A stretch of DNA of 64,000 bases from an uncultured Chlorobiota bacterium (lineage in GTDB: Bacteria > Bacteroidota > Bacteroidia > Bacteroidales > JAADGE01): NCBI GenBank assembly GCA_947311255.1, contig CAMZKL010000040.1:62001-126000 (forward strand), given 5' to 3'. Numbering within the stretch: position 1 is the stretch's first letter; each line of letters opens with the position of its first letter. Position numbers and translations under genes: made by a program. A model generated the notes under the pieces. The model made no database searches, was not told the origin of the DNA, and worked only from the letters and a program-made list of their open reading frames with translations. Of the stretch, positions 8,489-17,415 are shown piece by piece.

Positions 8489-9202
8489 ATGAAACAGGTA
8501 GTTATAGGAATACACCAGCCAAATTTCTTTCCTTGGATTGGATATTTTTTAAAAATATCAAAGTCTGATAAATTCGTTTTTCTAGATGATGTTCAGTTTC
8601 CTAAAAAAGGAGGTTCGTATATAAATCGTACAGAAATTATAATTCAAAACAAAAAAAAATGGATAACTGTTGATATAAAACGCCCACAAGGTGTTTGGAA
8701 TATTAACAAATCTCAGTTTGCACATTTTAAATGGAAAAAAAAGGTTTACAATTCAATTCTTTCAAATTATGCAAAAGCCCCTTTTTTCAAAGAAAACAAA
8801 GAACTATTAGATAGTTTTTTTGAAAATGAATACACAGTATTATCAGATTTCAATATAAATTTCATAAAAAAAACAACAGAATACTTAAATATTAAGACTG
8901 AGTTTTTCAAATCTTCAGAAATATTAATTGAAGGTACTTCTGATGATAGACTTATAAATATTATTAAAGCTATTAATGGAAATATTTATATTTCCGGAAA
9001 AGGTGGAGATAACTACCAAAGCAAAGAGAAATTTACAAAAAACAATATTAGTCTAAAATACAACGACTTTCAATACCCTGATTATAAACATTTTAATTCA
9101 GATAAATTTTATAAAGGATTATCAATACTAGATATTCTTTTTAATATAGGAAAAGATGAACTTTGTAAAATAATTGCAGATTTATCAAAAATTAAATTTT
9201 AA
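8489..9202 (+). CDS. WbqC-family protein
   Basis: WbqC-like proteins are widespread in O-antigen and capsule clusters but their reaction is not established. The 237-residue protein shows the family signature at its N-terminus, IGIHQPNFFPWIGYF, then FVFLDDVQFPKKG and the INRTEI segment. The conserved His and the DDVQF acidic motif are intact. The middle contains LDSFFENEY and IYISGKGGDNY, which match the family's central and terminal blocks. It follows the PIG-L gene by six bases and precedes a GT4 transferase by 17, so it sits well inside the operon. A role in amino-sugar tailoring is a guess from neighbours. Confidence 0.8.
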   Translation: MKQVVIGIHQPNFFPWIGYFLKISKSDKFVFLDDVQFPKKGGSYINRTEIIIQNKKKWITVDIKRPQGVWNINKSQFAHFKWKKKVYNSILSNYAKAPFFKENKELLDSFFENEYTVLSDFNINFIKKTTEYLNIKTEFFKSSEILIEGTSDDRLINIIKAINGNIYISGKGGDNYQSKEKFTKNNISLKYNDFQYPDYKHFNSDKFYKGLSILDILFNIGKDELCKIIADLSKIKF

Positions 9203-9219
9203 AAAAAATAATTTAAGTA

Positions 9220-10446
9220 ATGAATATTTTCTTAATAAACCATTATGCCGGAAGCCCAAAATTAGGAATGGAATTTCGACCATATTATCTTGCAAAAGAA
9301 TGGATAAAATTAGGACATAATGTTACAATTCTTGCTGCAAACAATTCTCATTTACGAAATATAAATCCTGAAATAAATTCTGCTATAAAAGAAGAAATAA
9401 TTGAAGGTATAAAATACATATGGGTAAAAACTCCTAAATATTCCGGCAATGGAATTGGAAGAATTATGAATATGTTTTCATTTATAAAAAAAACTTTACA
9501 CAAATCAAAATATTTTTCAAAAAAATACAAACCAGATGTTGTAATAGCATCATCAACATATCCAAGTGATAATTATGTTGCAAAAAAAATTGCTAAATAT
9601 TCAAATGCAAAATACATTTTTGAGGTTCACGACTTATGGCCTCTCTCCCCTATGGAAATTGGAAAAATGTCTAAATTTCATCCTTTTATTTTTTTAATGC
9701 AACATGGAGAACATTTTGCTTATAAAAAATGTGATGCTGTTATTTCAATGTTGCCAAAAACAAAAGAGCACATGAAATATCATGGCTTAGACCTAAAAAA
9801 ATGGAATTATGTACCAAATGGAATACTTGTAAAAGAATGGTACAATAATGAAAAATTAAACAAACATCATAATAACATTTTAAATAACTTAAAATTACAA
9901 AACAAAACTATAATTGCCTATGCCGGAGGATACACATATGCAGATTCTTTAGATACTGTAATTGAATCTGCTAAAATATTAAGAAATAATAAAAAATTAG
10001 TATTCGTTTTTGTTGGAAAAGGAAATGAAGAGAACAGTTTAAAAAAACAAGCCAAAGGGTTTTCAAATATTATTTTTTTAGAAGCAATCCCAAAAACTCA
10101 AATTCCAGACCTTTTAAAAATGGCCGATATTCTGGTTATTGCTTGGAAAAAAAATCCATTATATAGATTTGGAATTAGCCCAAATAAGATTTTTGATTAT
10201 ATGATGGCAGCAAAACCTATAATACATGCAACTGATGCTCCAAATAATTTTGTTGATAATGCAAAATGTGGCATAGCTACTGAACCAGAAAATCCACAAA
10301 AATTTGCAAAAGCAATATTAAAATTACAAAACAAAACAAAAGAAGAATTAAGAAAAATGGGAGAAAATGGGCAAAATTATGTTCTTATGAATTATGACTA
10401 TAAAGTTCTTTCAGAAAAATTTATTACTATTGTTGAAAATATTTAA
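9220..10446 (+). CDS. Glycosyltransferase family 4 (GT-B), WbuB-like
   Basis: This 408-residue GT-B enzyme would add a sugar to the lipid-linked repeat unit from a nucleotide-sugar donor at the cytoplasmic face. The N-terminal domain has MNIFLINHYAGSPKLGME and a typical RPYYLAKEWIKLGHNVTI acceptor-side segment, similar to WbuB-like L-FucNAc transferases. The C-terminal donor domain has YAGGYTYADSLDTVI, VFVGKGNEEN and the E-x7-E-like SPNKIFDYMMAAKPII region. No membrane segments are evident. It ends two bases before the next gene. Donor and linkage cannot be inferred. Confidence 0.85.
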   Translation: MNIFLINHYAGSPKLGMEFRPYYLAKEWIKLGHNVTILAANNSHLRNINPEINSAIKEEIIEGIKYIWVKTPKYSGNGIGRIMNMFSFIKKTLHKSKYFSKKYKPDVVIASSTYPSDNYVAKKIAKYSNAKYIFEVHDLWPLSPMEIGKMSKFHPFIFLMQHGEHFAYKKCDAVISMLPKTKEHMKYHGLDLKKWNYVPNGILVKEWYNNEKLNKHHNNILNNLKLQNKTIIAYAGGYTYADSLDTVIESAKILRNNKKLVFVFVGKGNEENSLKKQAKGFSNIIFLEAIPKTQIPDLLKMADILVIAWKKNPLYRFGISPNKIFDYMMAAKPIIHATDAPNNFVDNAKCGIATEPENPQKFAKAILKLQNKTKEELRKMGENGQNYVLMNYDYKVLSEKFITIVENI

Positions 10447-10448
10447 AA

Positions 10449-11738
10449 ATGCAATCTATAAAATTAAAATATTTTAAATTAATGCAAAATTTAACACTTT
10501 TTTTTGCATTATTAGTATCTTTTTGGATACCACAATACAAATTTACTCTATCTCTTTTCATTGTTATTTGGCTTATAGTTAGTGTTTTTCAATTTAATAT
10601 TTTAAACAGACTTGTTGAAAACTACAAAAAAGACAAAAGATTTTTTTTTATTCTTCAAATAGTTTTTTTTCTGCTTCTAGTAGTTGGGTACTTTTTAAGT
10701 AATAATAAAAATGAAGCATCAGATGTTATTATCAAAAAACTTTCTTTTTTAGCTTTCCCAATCTTATTTATTCTTTCTGGAAAACAATTCTCAAAGTATA
10801 AAGACTTATTTTTAAAAATATTTATTTTAAGTAATATTTTAGCTTCAATAATATCAATTATTTGGTTTTTTATTACAGCCATAAGCTATAATAAAACAGG
10901 AAACATTAACTTTCAAGCATATGATGAATTTGGACATGCTTTATATACATATTCTTGGTTATCAGCTTTTCATCATCCTGCATATTTTAGTATGTATATT
11001 GTTTTTTCAATAGCTGCTATGTTTTATTTCAAACAAAAAACTAATTTAATTAATAGTAAAAACAGAACTATTTTGTTTTATTTTACTCTCTTATTTTTTT
11101 CTGCAATGGTTTTTTTACTTTCTTCACGAGCAGGAATAATTTCTTTATTTTTACTTTTTATTTGGGAAATAATAAAATATATAAAAATTAACAGTAGCAT
11201 TTTCATTAAAATATCAGCAATAGTTTTAATCTTAACTAGTGTTTTAATTTTATCTCAAAATTCAAGAGTAATAAGAACTTATAATGAAATTTCAAAACTT
11301 TTTTCCGAAGATAGCGGATATAAAAATTATCCTACAAGGCTATTACTTTGGGAGTCTGCAACAAAAATTATTTCTGAAAACTTTTGGACAGGAACAGGAA
11401 CAGGCGATACAAAAAAAGCACTTTCTGAAAAAACTAAAAAATTCACAAAATACGACCCAAATATCACAACTTTCAATGCCCATAACCAATTCTTAGAGAT
11501 ATTTATGTCTTCTGGATTAATTGGATTTTTAATATTTATTTCAATTTTAATTATAGGCTTATTAAAAGCGATAAAAAGTAAGAATGAACTTTTTATACTA
11601 TTTTTAACAATAATCATTTTTAATTTCCTTTTTGAATCTATGCTTAACACAATTGCAGGGATTGTATTTTTTGTTTATTTTTTAAACTACTTTATGTTTG
11701 TGTTTAATAACGATAAAATCAATAATGAAAACCTTTAA
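10449..11738 (+). CDS. O-antigen ligase/polymerase-like membrane protein (Wzy_C)
   Basis: This 429-residue integral membrane protein has about 10 to 12 hydrophobic segments. Between residues about 295 and 350 lies a large polar loop with YPTRLLLWESA, FWTGTGTGDTKKAL and FNAHNQFLEIFMSSGLIG, which is the diagnostic periplasmic loop of the Wzy_C/WaaL family. Proteins of this family either polymerise repeat units or ligate finished glycan to a carrier. The flippase upstream makes polymerase the more natural reading, but the two cannot be separated by sequence. Its 3' end overlaps the next gene by 14 bases, so translation is probably coupled. Confidence 0.82.
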   Translation: MQSIKLKYFKLMQNLTLFFALLVSFWIPQYKFTLSLFIVIWLIVSVFQFNILNRLVENYKKDKRFFFILQIVFFLLLVVGYFLSNNKNEASDVIIKKLSFLAFPILFILSGKQFSKYKDLFLKIFILSNILASIISIIWFFITAISYNKTGNINFQAYDEFGHALYTYSWLSAFHHPAYFSMYIVFSIAAMFYFKQKTNLINSKNRTILFYFTLLFFSAMVFLLSSRAGIISLFLLFIWEIIKYIKINSSIFIKISAIVLILTSVLILSQNSRVIRTYNEISKLFSEDSGYKNYPTRLLLWESATKIISENFWTGTGTGDTKKALSEKTKKFTKYDPNITTFNAHNQFLEIFMSSGLIGFLIFISILIIGLLKAIKSKNELFILFLTIIIFNFLFESMLNTIAGIVFFVYFLNYFMFVFNNDKINNENL

Positions 11739-13605
11739 ATTAAATAAAGACTCAGTATTTTACATACCATTTTATTTCTTAAAACAATATATATTTTGGA
11801 TACTTTTTTTTGCATTAAACCGCTTAGTTTTCTTCCTATATAATTTTTCTGCCTCAAAAAGTGCCGGTTTATCCGAAGTATTGAAAAGTTTCTGGAACGC
11901 AATATATCTTGACACATCAATGGCAAGTTATATACTAATTATTCCATTCTTAATTCTTTTCTTTCAATCATTTATAAGAAAAAACTTTTTTAATAAAATA
12001 AATATATTCTATACTTTTTTTATAGCTTTAATTGTTTCATTAACATACATAGGAGAACTTGGAATCTATAATGATTGGCATGAAAAACTCAGTTTCAAAG
12101 CAATAGCATTTCTTGTTAGACCAGATGAAGTTATAAACACAGCAGGACCTAAACTTTTAATTATTGGTTTTTTGCTTTTAACTTTATTATTTTCATCAGC
12201 AATTATTCTTTATAAAAAACTTTTTCATGAAAATATAAAAATTATAAAACGAAATTTTATTTTTTCCACTATTTGGTTTCTTCTAATGCCAGGAATTCTT
12301 TTGCTCGGAATGAGAGGAGGACTTCAAGAAATACCCATTAGTTCCAGCATAGTATATTTTTCTAAAAGCAACCATATTAATATAGGAACTGTAAACACCC
12401 CTTGGAATTTGACATTTAGTATTTTAAACAATCAAAAATTTCAAGACAAAAACCCTTTTGAATTTTATTCTTACGAAGAAGCAAATAAAATTGTTGATAG
12501 TCTTTATTTTGTAGAAAAAGATACTACTGAATTAATTTTAACAGTTGAACAACCCAACATTGTTATTATTATGCTTGAAAGTTGGAGTGCTGATGCAATT
12601 GAAGTTTTAGGAGGCTATAAAGGAATAACTCCAAATTTCAACAAACTAAGTAAAGAAGGCATACTTTTCACAGAACATCGTTCAAACGGTATGCTATCTC
12701 ACCAAGCAGTTGTTGCAATATACAGTAGTTTTCCATCCACACCGGAAACAAGCATAATTCAACATTCAGATAAATATGAAAAATTATCATTTCTAACTAA
12801 AAAACTTAAAAATTACAACTCATCTTTCTATTTTGGAGGACATCTTCATTATGGAAACATAAAAAGTTATTTATATTACAGCGAGTTTGATAAAATTCAT
12901 GAAGTATATGATTTTCCTGATGACGCTATAAGAGGAAATATGGGAGTGCATGATGAAAGTTTATTTAAAAAAATAATTTCAGACTCAAAAGATTTCAAAG
13001 AACCATTCCTTTGTGGAGCATTTACACTAAGTTCTCATTCACCATTTGATTTTCCTATGGAAACAGTAATTAATTGGGGTGATGAATATCAAAAATATTT
13101 AAACTCAATTTATTACACAGATAAATGCCTTGGAGAATTTATAGAAAATGCAAAAAAACAAGATTGGTACGACAATACACTCTTTATTTTTCTAGCAGAC
13201 CACTCCCACCCTTCTCCAAAAAATTGGTGGTATTATTCGCCGGATATACGCCGTGTTCCTATGCTTTTTTTCGGAAATGTTTTAAAAGAAAAATACAAAG
13301 GATACAAATTTAACAAAAACTCTTCGCAAGTTGATCTTGCTGCAACACTATTAGCTCAATTAAAGATAAAACATGATGACTTTAAGTATAGTAGAAACTT
13401 ATTTAACCCCTACACAAATATTTTTTCAATTTATGGATTTGATGATGGTTTTGGATTTGTTTCGCCTGACGGATATATAGTTTACGACAAATTTAACGAT
13501 GCAGGAATTATTAAATTTGAAGGAAATAAAAAAATTAAAGACAGCTTGGAAAAATCAGGAAAAGCATATTTGCAAGTCTTGTATAATGATTTTCTTAAAT
13601 TTTAG
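11725..13605 (+). CDS. LTA-synthase-like membrane sulfatase-fold transferase
   Basis: The protein (626 residues from this start) has five hydrophobic segments in the first ~210 residues and then an extracytoplasmic alkaline-phosphatase/sulfatase-fold domain. The domain starts with NIVIIMLESWSADAIE (metal-binding Glu) and later contains FYFGGHLHYGN, FLCGAFTLSSHSPFD and ADHSHPSPKNWW (metal ligands Asp-His). Family members transfer phosphoglycerol or phosphoethanolamine to glycans. At the nucleophile position the usual Thr appears to be replaced by Ser325 (context GMLSHQA), which could still act. The start at 11725 gives a normal N-terminus; a frame extends nine codons further up but lies inside the previous gene. 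It closes the polysaccharide operon. Confidence 0.8.
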   Translation: MKTFKLNKDSVFYIPFYFLKQYIFWILFFALNRLVFFLYNFSASKSAGLSEVLKSFWNAIYLDTSMASYILIIPFLILFFQSFIRKNFFNKINIFYTFFIALIVSLTYIGELGIYNDWHEKLSFKAIAFLVRPDEVINTAGPKLLIIGFLLLTLLFSSAIILYKKLFHENIKIIKRNFIFSTIWFLLMPGILLLGMRGGLQEIPISSSIVYFSKSNHINIGTVNTPWNLTFSILNNQKFQDKNPFEFYSYEEANKIVDSLYFVEKDTTELILTVEQPNIVIIMLESWSADAIEVLGGYKGITPNFNKLSKEGILFTEHRSNGMLSHQAVVAIYSSFPSTPETSIIQHSDKYEKLSFLTKKLKNYNSSFYFGGHLHYGNIKSYLYYSEFDKIHEVYDFPDDAIRGNMGVHDESLFKKIISDSKDFKEPFLCGAFTLSSHSPFDFPMETVINWGDEYQKYLNSIYYTDKCLGEFIENAKKQDWYDNTLFIFLADHSHPSPKNWWYYSPDIRRVPMLFFGNVLKEKYKGYKFNKNSSQVDLAATLLAQLKIKHDDFKYSRNLFNPYTNIFSIYGFDDGFGFVSPDGYIVYDKFNDAGIIKFEGNKKIKDSLEKSGKAYLQVLYNDFLKF

Positions 13606-13660
13606 AAAGTTTCATAAACTGTATATTTATACTTTTTTTCCTAAAATATAGCACTAAACC

Positions 13661-13692
13661 TTGCAACAGAATATAAATAGCTCTTATATTTG
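13661..13692 (+). promoter_or_regulatory. Bacteroidota-type promoter with no intact gene behind it
   Basis: A TATATTTG box (13685-13692) follows a TTG at 13661-13663 with 21 bases between, a good fit to the Bacteroidota sigma consensus. The nearest downstream coding trace is a decayed phosphatase gene, so this may be the promoter of a dead gene or of a small RNA. Confidence 0.35.
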
Positions 13693-13820
13693 CACTTGCA
13701 CTTTTGTATATAATCAATTTATTATCAATCTATTTTGCGTTTTTCTGTAAGCCCAAAATACAATAAAAGGTTTGTAACAAAATATTAGTAAAATAAAAAA
13801 TTTACATTAGAAAAAAATGA

Positions 13821-14048
13821 TATTTTTATTTATTATCTTATGAATATATTGACCAAAGTAAAAAAACCGATAAAAAAATTGGAAGTATGGCAATATTCAA
13901 TTTTTTAAAATAAATTGCTTCAAACCCTTTAAAAGAAAACCAAACAAATCTTATTAAATATCTAAATTCACATAAACAAAACATTCCTCAAAGAGATGAT
14001 ATAACTTTTTTAGGCATAAAAATTGAATATTTACATAAAAATCTATAA
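13821..14048 (+). pseudogene. Relic of a SpoIIE/PP2C-type serine phosphatase (C-terminus only)
   Basis: One frame gives about 75 codons that match the C-terminal end of SpoIIE-type phosphatases. It reads FYLLSYEYIDQ where the family has a YLFSDGYIDQ-like block, then KIGS, an in-frame TAA at 13911-13913, then IASNPLKENQ, and finally IPQRDDITFLGIKIEY before TAA at 14046-14048. The PQRDDIT-x-LGIK ending is very typical of the family. The catalytic DG pair of the normal block has become YE, an upstream stop (13818) cuts the frame, and the bulk of the gene is missing. This is inference from recalled family patterns, but the match over three separate blocks in one frame is strong. Confidence 0.6.
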
Positions 14049-14082
14049 TTTAGCCCTTTATTAAAAATAACTTAACAGCAAA

Positions 14083-14204
14083 ATGAAACACCAACGACAA
14101 ACATATTGACACAAGAAAATGACTAAAAATGAGTTTCTCCCATGCATCTTTTAATAAATGCAAATTAACTTTATACTTTAAAACTTTTTAACTTTTTTAG
14201 ACAC
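14083..14204 (+). repeat. Companion repeat module S, copy 1
   Basis: This module begins with ATGAAACACCAACGACAAA, a variant of the start of the main repeat, and ends with AACTTTTTTAGACAC directly before repeat copy 2. From about 14108 on it matches 55412-55503 (AAATGACTAAAAAT, then CTTTTAATAAATGCAAATTAACT, differing by small indels). In both places it sits immediately upstream of a main repeat, so the two modules form a tandem array before the following gene. Confidence 0.6.
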
Positions 14205-14375
14205 ATGAAACACCCACGACAAAGATTTTCACACCCAAGAGCACGACTATAGTTCAGCACAATGATTATGTGCAAAATAAAGCAAGTGTTCCTATGTGCA
14301 GAGCAGAATAAACATTATCAACAACAAAACAAAAGCAACTTATTTAATATCAGTTAATTAGAAAAATCTAGACAC
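14205..14375 (+). repeat. Start-codon-anchored repeat, copy 2
   Basis: The copy starts with ATGAAACACCCACGACAAAG and ends with TCTAGACAC directly before the ATGAAA of the LRR gene. Its upstream flank also ends TTTTAGACAC, so the unit is bounded by the same TAGACAC-ATGAAA junction on both sides. Internal landmarks are two ACACCCA copies 21 bases apart, a GCACA/TGTGC hairpin near 14257, GCAAGTGTTCCTATGTGCAG near 14285, and AATATCAGTTAATTAGAAAA near the end. A 15-codon frame starts at its first ATG and ends at TAG near 14250. Confidence 0.75.
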
Positions 14376-16403
14376 ATGAAAAATCACATAAAATATCTTC
14401 TTTTTTTTAGTCTTGTTTTGAACTCCTTTTTTTCAAACTCCCAAGTTTATTACAATATAAATATTGCTCTTACGGACCCTGAAAATGTAGATTCATTAGA
14501 CTTAAATAGTGCTTTTATGGGAACACTGCCAAAAGATATTGGCAAATTAGTAAATCTAAAATACTTAAATATTAGTTATAATAATTTAAAAAAACTTCCA
14601 TCAAGTATTTCAAAACTTACTAAATTAGAAACTTTAATAGCTGACAATAACAACATTAAAGAATTGCCAAAAAATTTTGGAAATCTTAAAAACTTAAAAG
14701 AATTAAACTTTAGAAATAATAAAATTGCAGAATTACCAAAAGATTTCATAGAACTAACATCTCTTACAAATTTAAATTTAAGACATAACAGAATAGTTGA
14801 AATTCCAAAAGTGTTTCAAAAACTAACAGGAATAAAAATTCTTGATCTTTCTGAAAACAAAATTATTACTGTTAATAACCTAAGTAAATTAATTAATTTA
14901 GAGAAACTATATTTGAGTAAAAATAAAATAACCCAATTTCCAAAAAGTCTCACAAAAAACACTAACTTAAAAGAGCTTTATCTAAGCCATAATAAAATGT
15001 TGGCTCTAAATGATAAACTTAAAAGTTTAACAGGTTTGCAAATTCTTGATGTTGAATATAATAAAATTGCAATTTTGCCACCGGTAATTTACAAAGAAAC
15101 AAAAATACCTCATATTAATTTTGGTTTTAATAAACTAAAAGCAATTCCAAAAGGACTTTTAGAAATGGAAGATCTTAAATATATTGATTTAAGAGGAAAC
15201 AAAATCCCGGCATACCAAGTAAAAGAACTTCGAGATTCATTAGAATTTTGCGATATAAATATGAGATTAAATACAGCAGAATTACAAAATGCACATGAAT
15301 ATACTTCTTTAGAAGAAGCAGAAAAAAACCCCGAAAAAGTTTATATTCTTAGCATAATAAATACTCCTGTTATTCCAAAAAGCATTAAAAAATTTGCAAA
15401 CTTACAGTCCTTAAATCTGGAAGAAAATAACATTTCACAAATCCCATATTTTATTGGAGATTTAACAAACCTAGAAATTCTTAAACTTGCAAGAAATACT
15501 ATTTCTTCAATTCCTGCATCTATAAAAAAACTTAAACATTTAAAGATGTTGGACTTGCGCGATAATGAATTAAAAACTATTCCAAAAGAAATTGGTATGC
15601 TTACAGATTTGGAATATATTGATTTTAGACAAAATAATCTTTCTTCACTTCCAAAAGAAATTGGAAATCTTAAAAAATTAGAAGTTTTGAGTATTGCAGA
15701 AAATAGCATTACAAAACTACCAAAAGAAATTGGACAATTATTAAACTTAGTTACTTTATACGCCTCAAAAAACAAATTAGAAGATTTACCTTCTACAATT
15801 GGAAATTTAAAAAATGTTACAGAACTTGATGTAAGTGAGAATGTTAACCTTAGTAAAATACCAAAAGAAATAAGTAAAATGGATAACTTAATTAAACTTT
15901 CTGCTTCAAATAACAATCTTGACAACTTACCCGAAGAGATTGGATACCTTCCAAACCTATCGGACATAGATGTAAGCGGAAATTTTATTTCAGATCTACC
16001 TAAAACAATTAAAGATTTACAATACTTAATAATCTTGAACTTAAACTCAAATAAATTTACAAACTTGCCTATTGTAGTAACAGAAATTGAAGCATTAAAT
16101 AAATTATCTATTGCAGATAATAAAATCACAAAACTTCCTAAGGAAATAAGCAATTTAGTTTTTGTTGAAGAATTTGAATTATATGGTAATAAATTAACAG
16201 CTATACCTCCGGAAATTGCAGGTATGGAATCTTTATCTGTTCTAAATCTTTTTGCAAATCAGATAAAAACACTGCCACCTGAAATTGCAAATTGCACAAG
16301 TATTAGGCTTATTAATCTTAAAATGAATCCAATAAATGAAGGAGACAAATATAAAATCAGAAGATATGTTGAGGGTGCAGAAGTTAAATTCGACACGAAA
16401 TAA
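14376..16403 (+). CDS. Secreted leucine-rich-repeat protein
   Basis: The 675-residue product has an N-terminal signal peptide (hydrophobic to about residue 22, ending FSNSQ). Almost all the rest consists of 22-23-residue leucine-rich repeats of the LPxxIGxLxxLxxLxLxxN type. There are two blocks, about 25-280 and 335-655. Between them is a non-LRR island (about 280-335) with YTSLEEAEKNPEKVY. Such proteins generally bind partners rather than catalyse. There is no T9SS sorting domain; the end, RYVEGAEVKFDTK, is a normal LRR cap. It begins directly at repeat copy 2 and converges on the M23 peptidase gene with only ten bases between stops. Location is periplasm, outer membrane or outside. Confidence 0.85.
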   Translation: MKNHIKYLLFFSLVLNSFFSNSQVYYNINIALTDPENVDSLDLNSAFMGTLPKDIGKLVNLKYLNISYNNLKKLPSSISKLTKLETLIADNNNIKELPKNFGNLKNLKELNFRNNKIAELPKDFIELTSLTNLNLRHNRIVEIPKVFQKLTGIKILDLSENKIITVNNLSKLINLEKLYLSKNKITQFPKSLTKNTNLKELYLSHNKMLALNDKLKSLTGLQILDVEYNKIAILPPVIYKETKIPHINFGFNKLKAIPKGLLEMEDLKYIDLRGNKIPAYQVKELRDSLEFCDINMRLNTAELQNAHEYTSLEEAEKNPEKVYILSIINTPVIPKSIKKFANLQSLNLEENNISQIPYFIGDLTNLEILKLARNTISSIPASIKKLKHLKMLDLRDNELKTIPKEIGMLTDLEYIDFRQNNLSSLPKEIGNLKKLEVLSIAENSITKLPKEIGQLLNLVTLYASKNKLEDLPSTIGNLKNVTELDVSENVNLSKIPKEISKMDNLIKLSASNNNLDNLPEEIGYLPNLSDIDVSGNFISDLPKTIKDLQYLIILNLNSNKFTNLPIVVTEIEALNKLSIADNKITKLPKEISNLVFVEEFELYGNKLTAIPPEIAGMESLSVLNLFANQIKTLPPEIANCTSIRLINLKMNPINEGDKYKIRRYVEGAEVKFDTK

Positions 16404-16413
16404 TCTCTAAATT

Positions 16414-17373
16414 TTAATCCAAACTAAGTCCGGATTTTGCAGATTGTAATCTAATTTGTAAAAACTTATTTGGTTCAAGATCTAGGAAAAAATAATTTAC
16501 AGGATTTATTTCTTTTCCATTGTAATGTATTTCATAATGCAAATGAGGAATAAGAGACTTTCCTGACATACCAGTTTTCCCTATAATATTTCCTCTTTTT
16601 ACTCTTTTTCCCTTTTTGAAATAAATTTCTGAAAGATGTGCATAAGTTGTTTTATATCCATTTCCATGATTAATAATTATTCGTTTTCCTAGTCCTCTTT
16701 TATGCCCTGATTTTTCAACTATTCCATCAGCAGTTGCAAATACATTTGTCCCTTCCGGTATAGCATAATCTATTCCAGGATGAAAAATTAAAGTTTTATA
16801 TACTTGATCAATCCTTTCTCCAAAGCCATAAACAGGATATTTTAATTTTTTATTAAATATAGGTTGAATAGCTGGGATATTTTCTAAACTTGAAGTATCT
16901 GTTTTTTGTAATAAGTCAATAATTTGTTTATATACTGCTTTTTGTTTTTCAGTAACTTGATTAATTAATACCAATCTTTCATTATTTTCTTTTACAATAT
17001 CAGTTGTTTTTGAATTTAAAAACTTTGAATAGGGATTTATATCATTAAACATTGTATTATCAGGAGAACTTTTAAATACTGCTTGATATATTTTTTTATC
17101 TTTTTCAATTAATTCATTCAAATACTTATCATTCTTTTTTTTTCTTTCAAGTAAAATCTTATACTGTTTCTCTAAAACTTTGTATTCACTTTGTGAGTTA
17201 TTTATATATTTTGCATTATAATAATATGAAAAAATTATATAAATAGTTATAAATATAAAAATTGAACCAATAAATATTGACAATGCAGAAATAAGTGTTC
17301 TCTTAATTTTTGATTGTTTTTTATTCTCAAATTCTAAGGTTTCAGGATTAAATTTAAATTTTCCTTCAGTCAT
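16414..17373 (-). CDS. M23 family (LytM-type) peptidoglycan endopeptidase, membrane-anchored
   Basis: M23 enzymes cut peptide cross-links of peptidoglycan using zinc. I chose the start at 17373 because the frame then begins MTEGKFKFNPETLEFE, the usual N-terminus of this Bacteroidota family; a longer frame adds 12 unconvincing residues. A single membrane helix lies at about 28-55, followed by a coiled-coil region (about 60-150). The peptidase domain occupies about the last 140 residues, with FHPGIDYAIPEG (zinc H and D), TTYAHLSE and IPHLHYEIHYNG (HxH). All active-site residues are present. It is 42 bases downstream of the membrane protein gene at 17416 and may be co-transcribed with it. Confidence 0.88.
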   Translation of the reverse strand: MTEGKFKFNPETLEFENKKQSKIKRTLISALSIFIGSIFIFITIYIIFSYYYNAKYINNSQSEYKVLEKQYKILLERKKKNDKYLNELIEKDKKIYQAVFKSSPDNTMFNDINPYSKFLNSKTTDIVKENNERLVLINQVTEKQKAVYKQIIDLLQKTDTSSLENIPAIQPIFNKKLKYPVYGFGERIDQVYKTLIFHPGIDYAIPEGTNVFATADGIVEKSGHKRGLGKRIIINHGNGYKTTYAHLSEIYFKKGKRVKRGNIIGKTGMSGKSLIPHLHYEIHYNGKEINPVNYFFLDLEPNKFLQIRLQSAKSGLSLD

Positions 17374-17415
17374 TGTTATTTTTTTTTGCAAATTTAAAAA
17401 TTTTGTCAATAAATC

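Noticed and set aside
11284..11496. 70-codon plus-strand frame within the polymerase-like gene
   Set aside because: Out-of-frame overlap within a conserved Wzy_C loop; no independent evidence of coding.
15341..16153. 270-codon open frame on the minus strand inside the LRR gene
   Set aside because: It arises from the regular codon pattern of the LRR repeats read backwards and shows the same repeat period; the plus-strand frame has a signal peptide and canonical LRRs.
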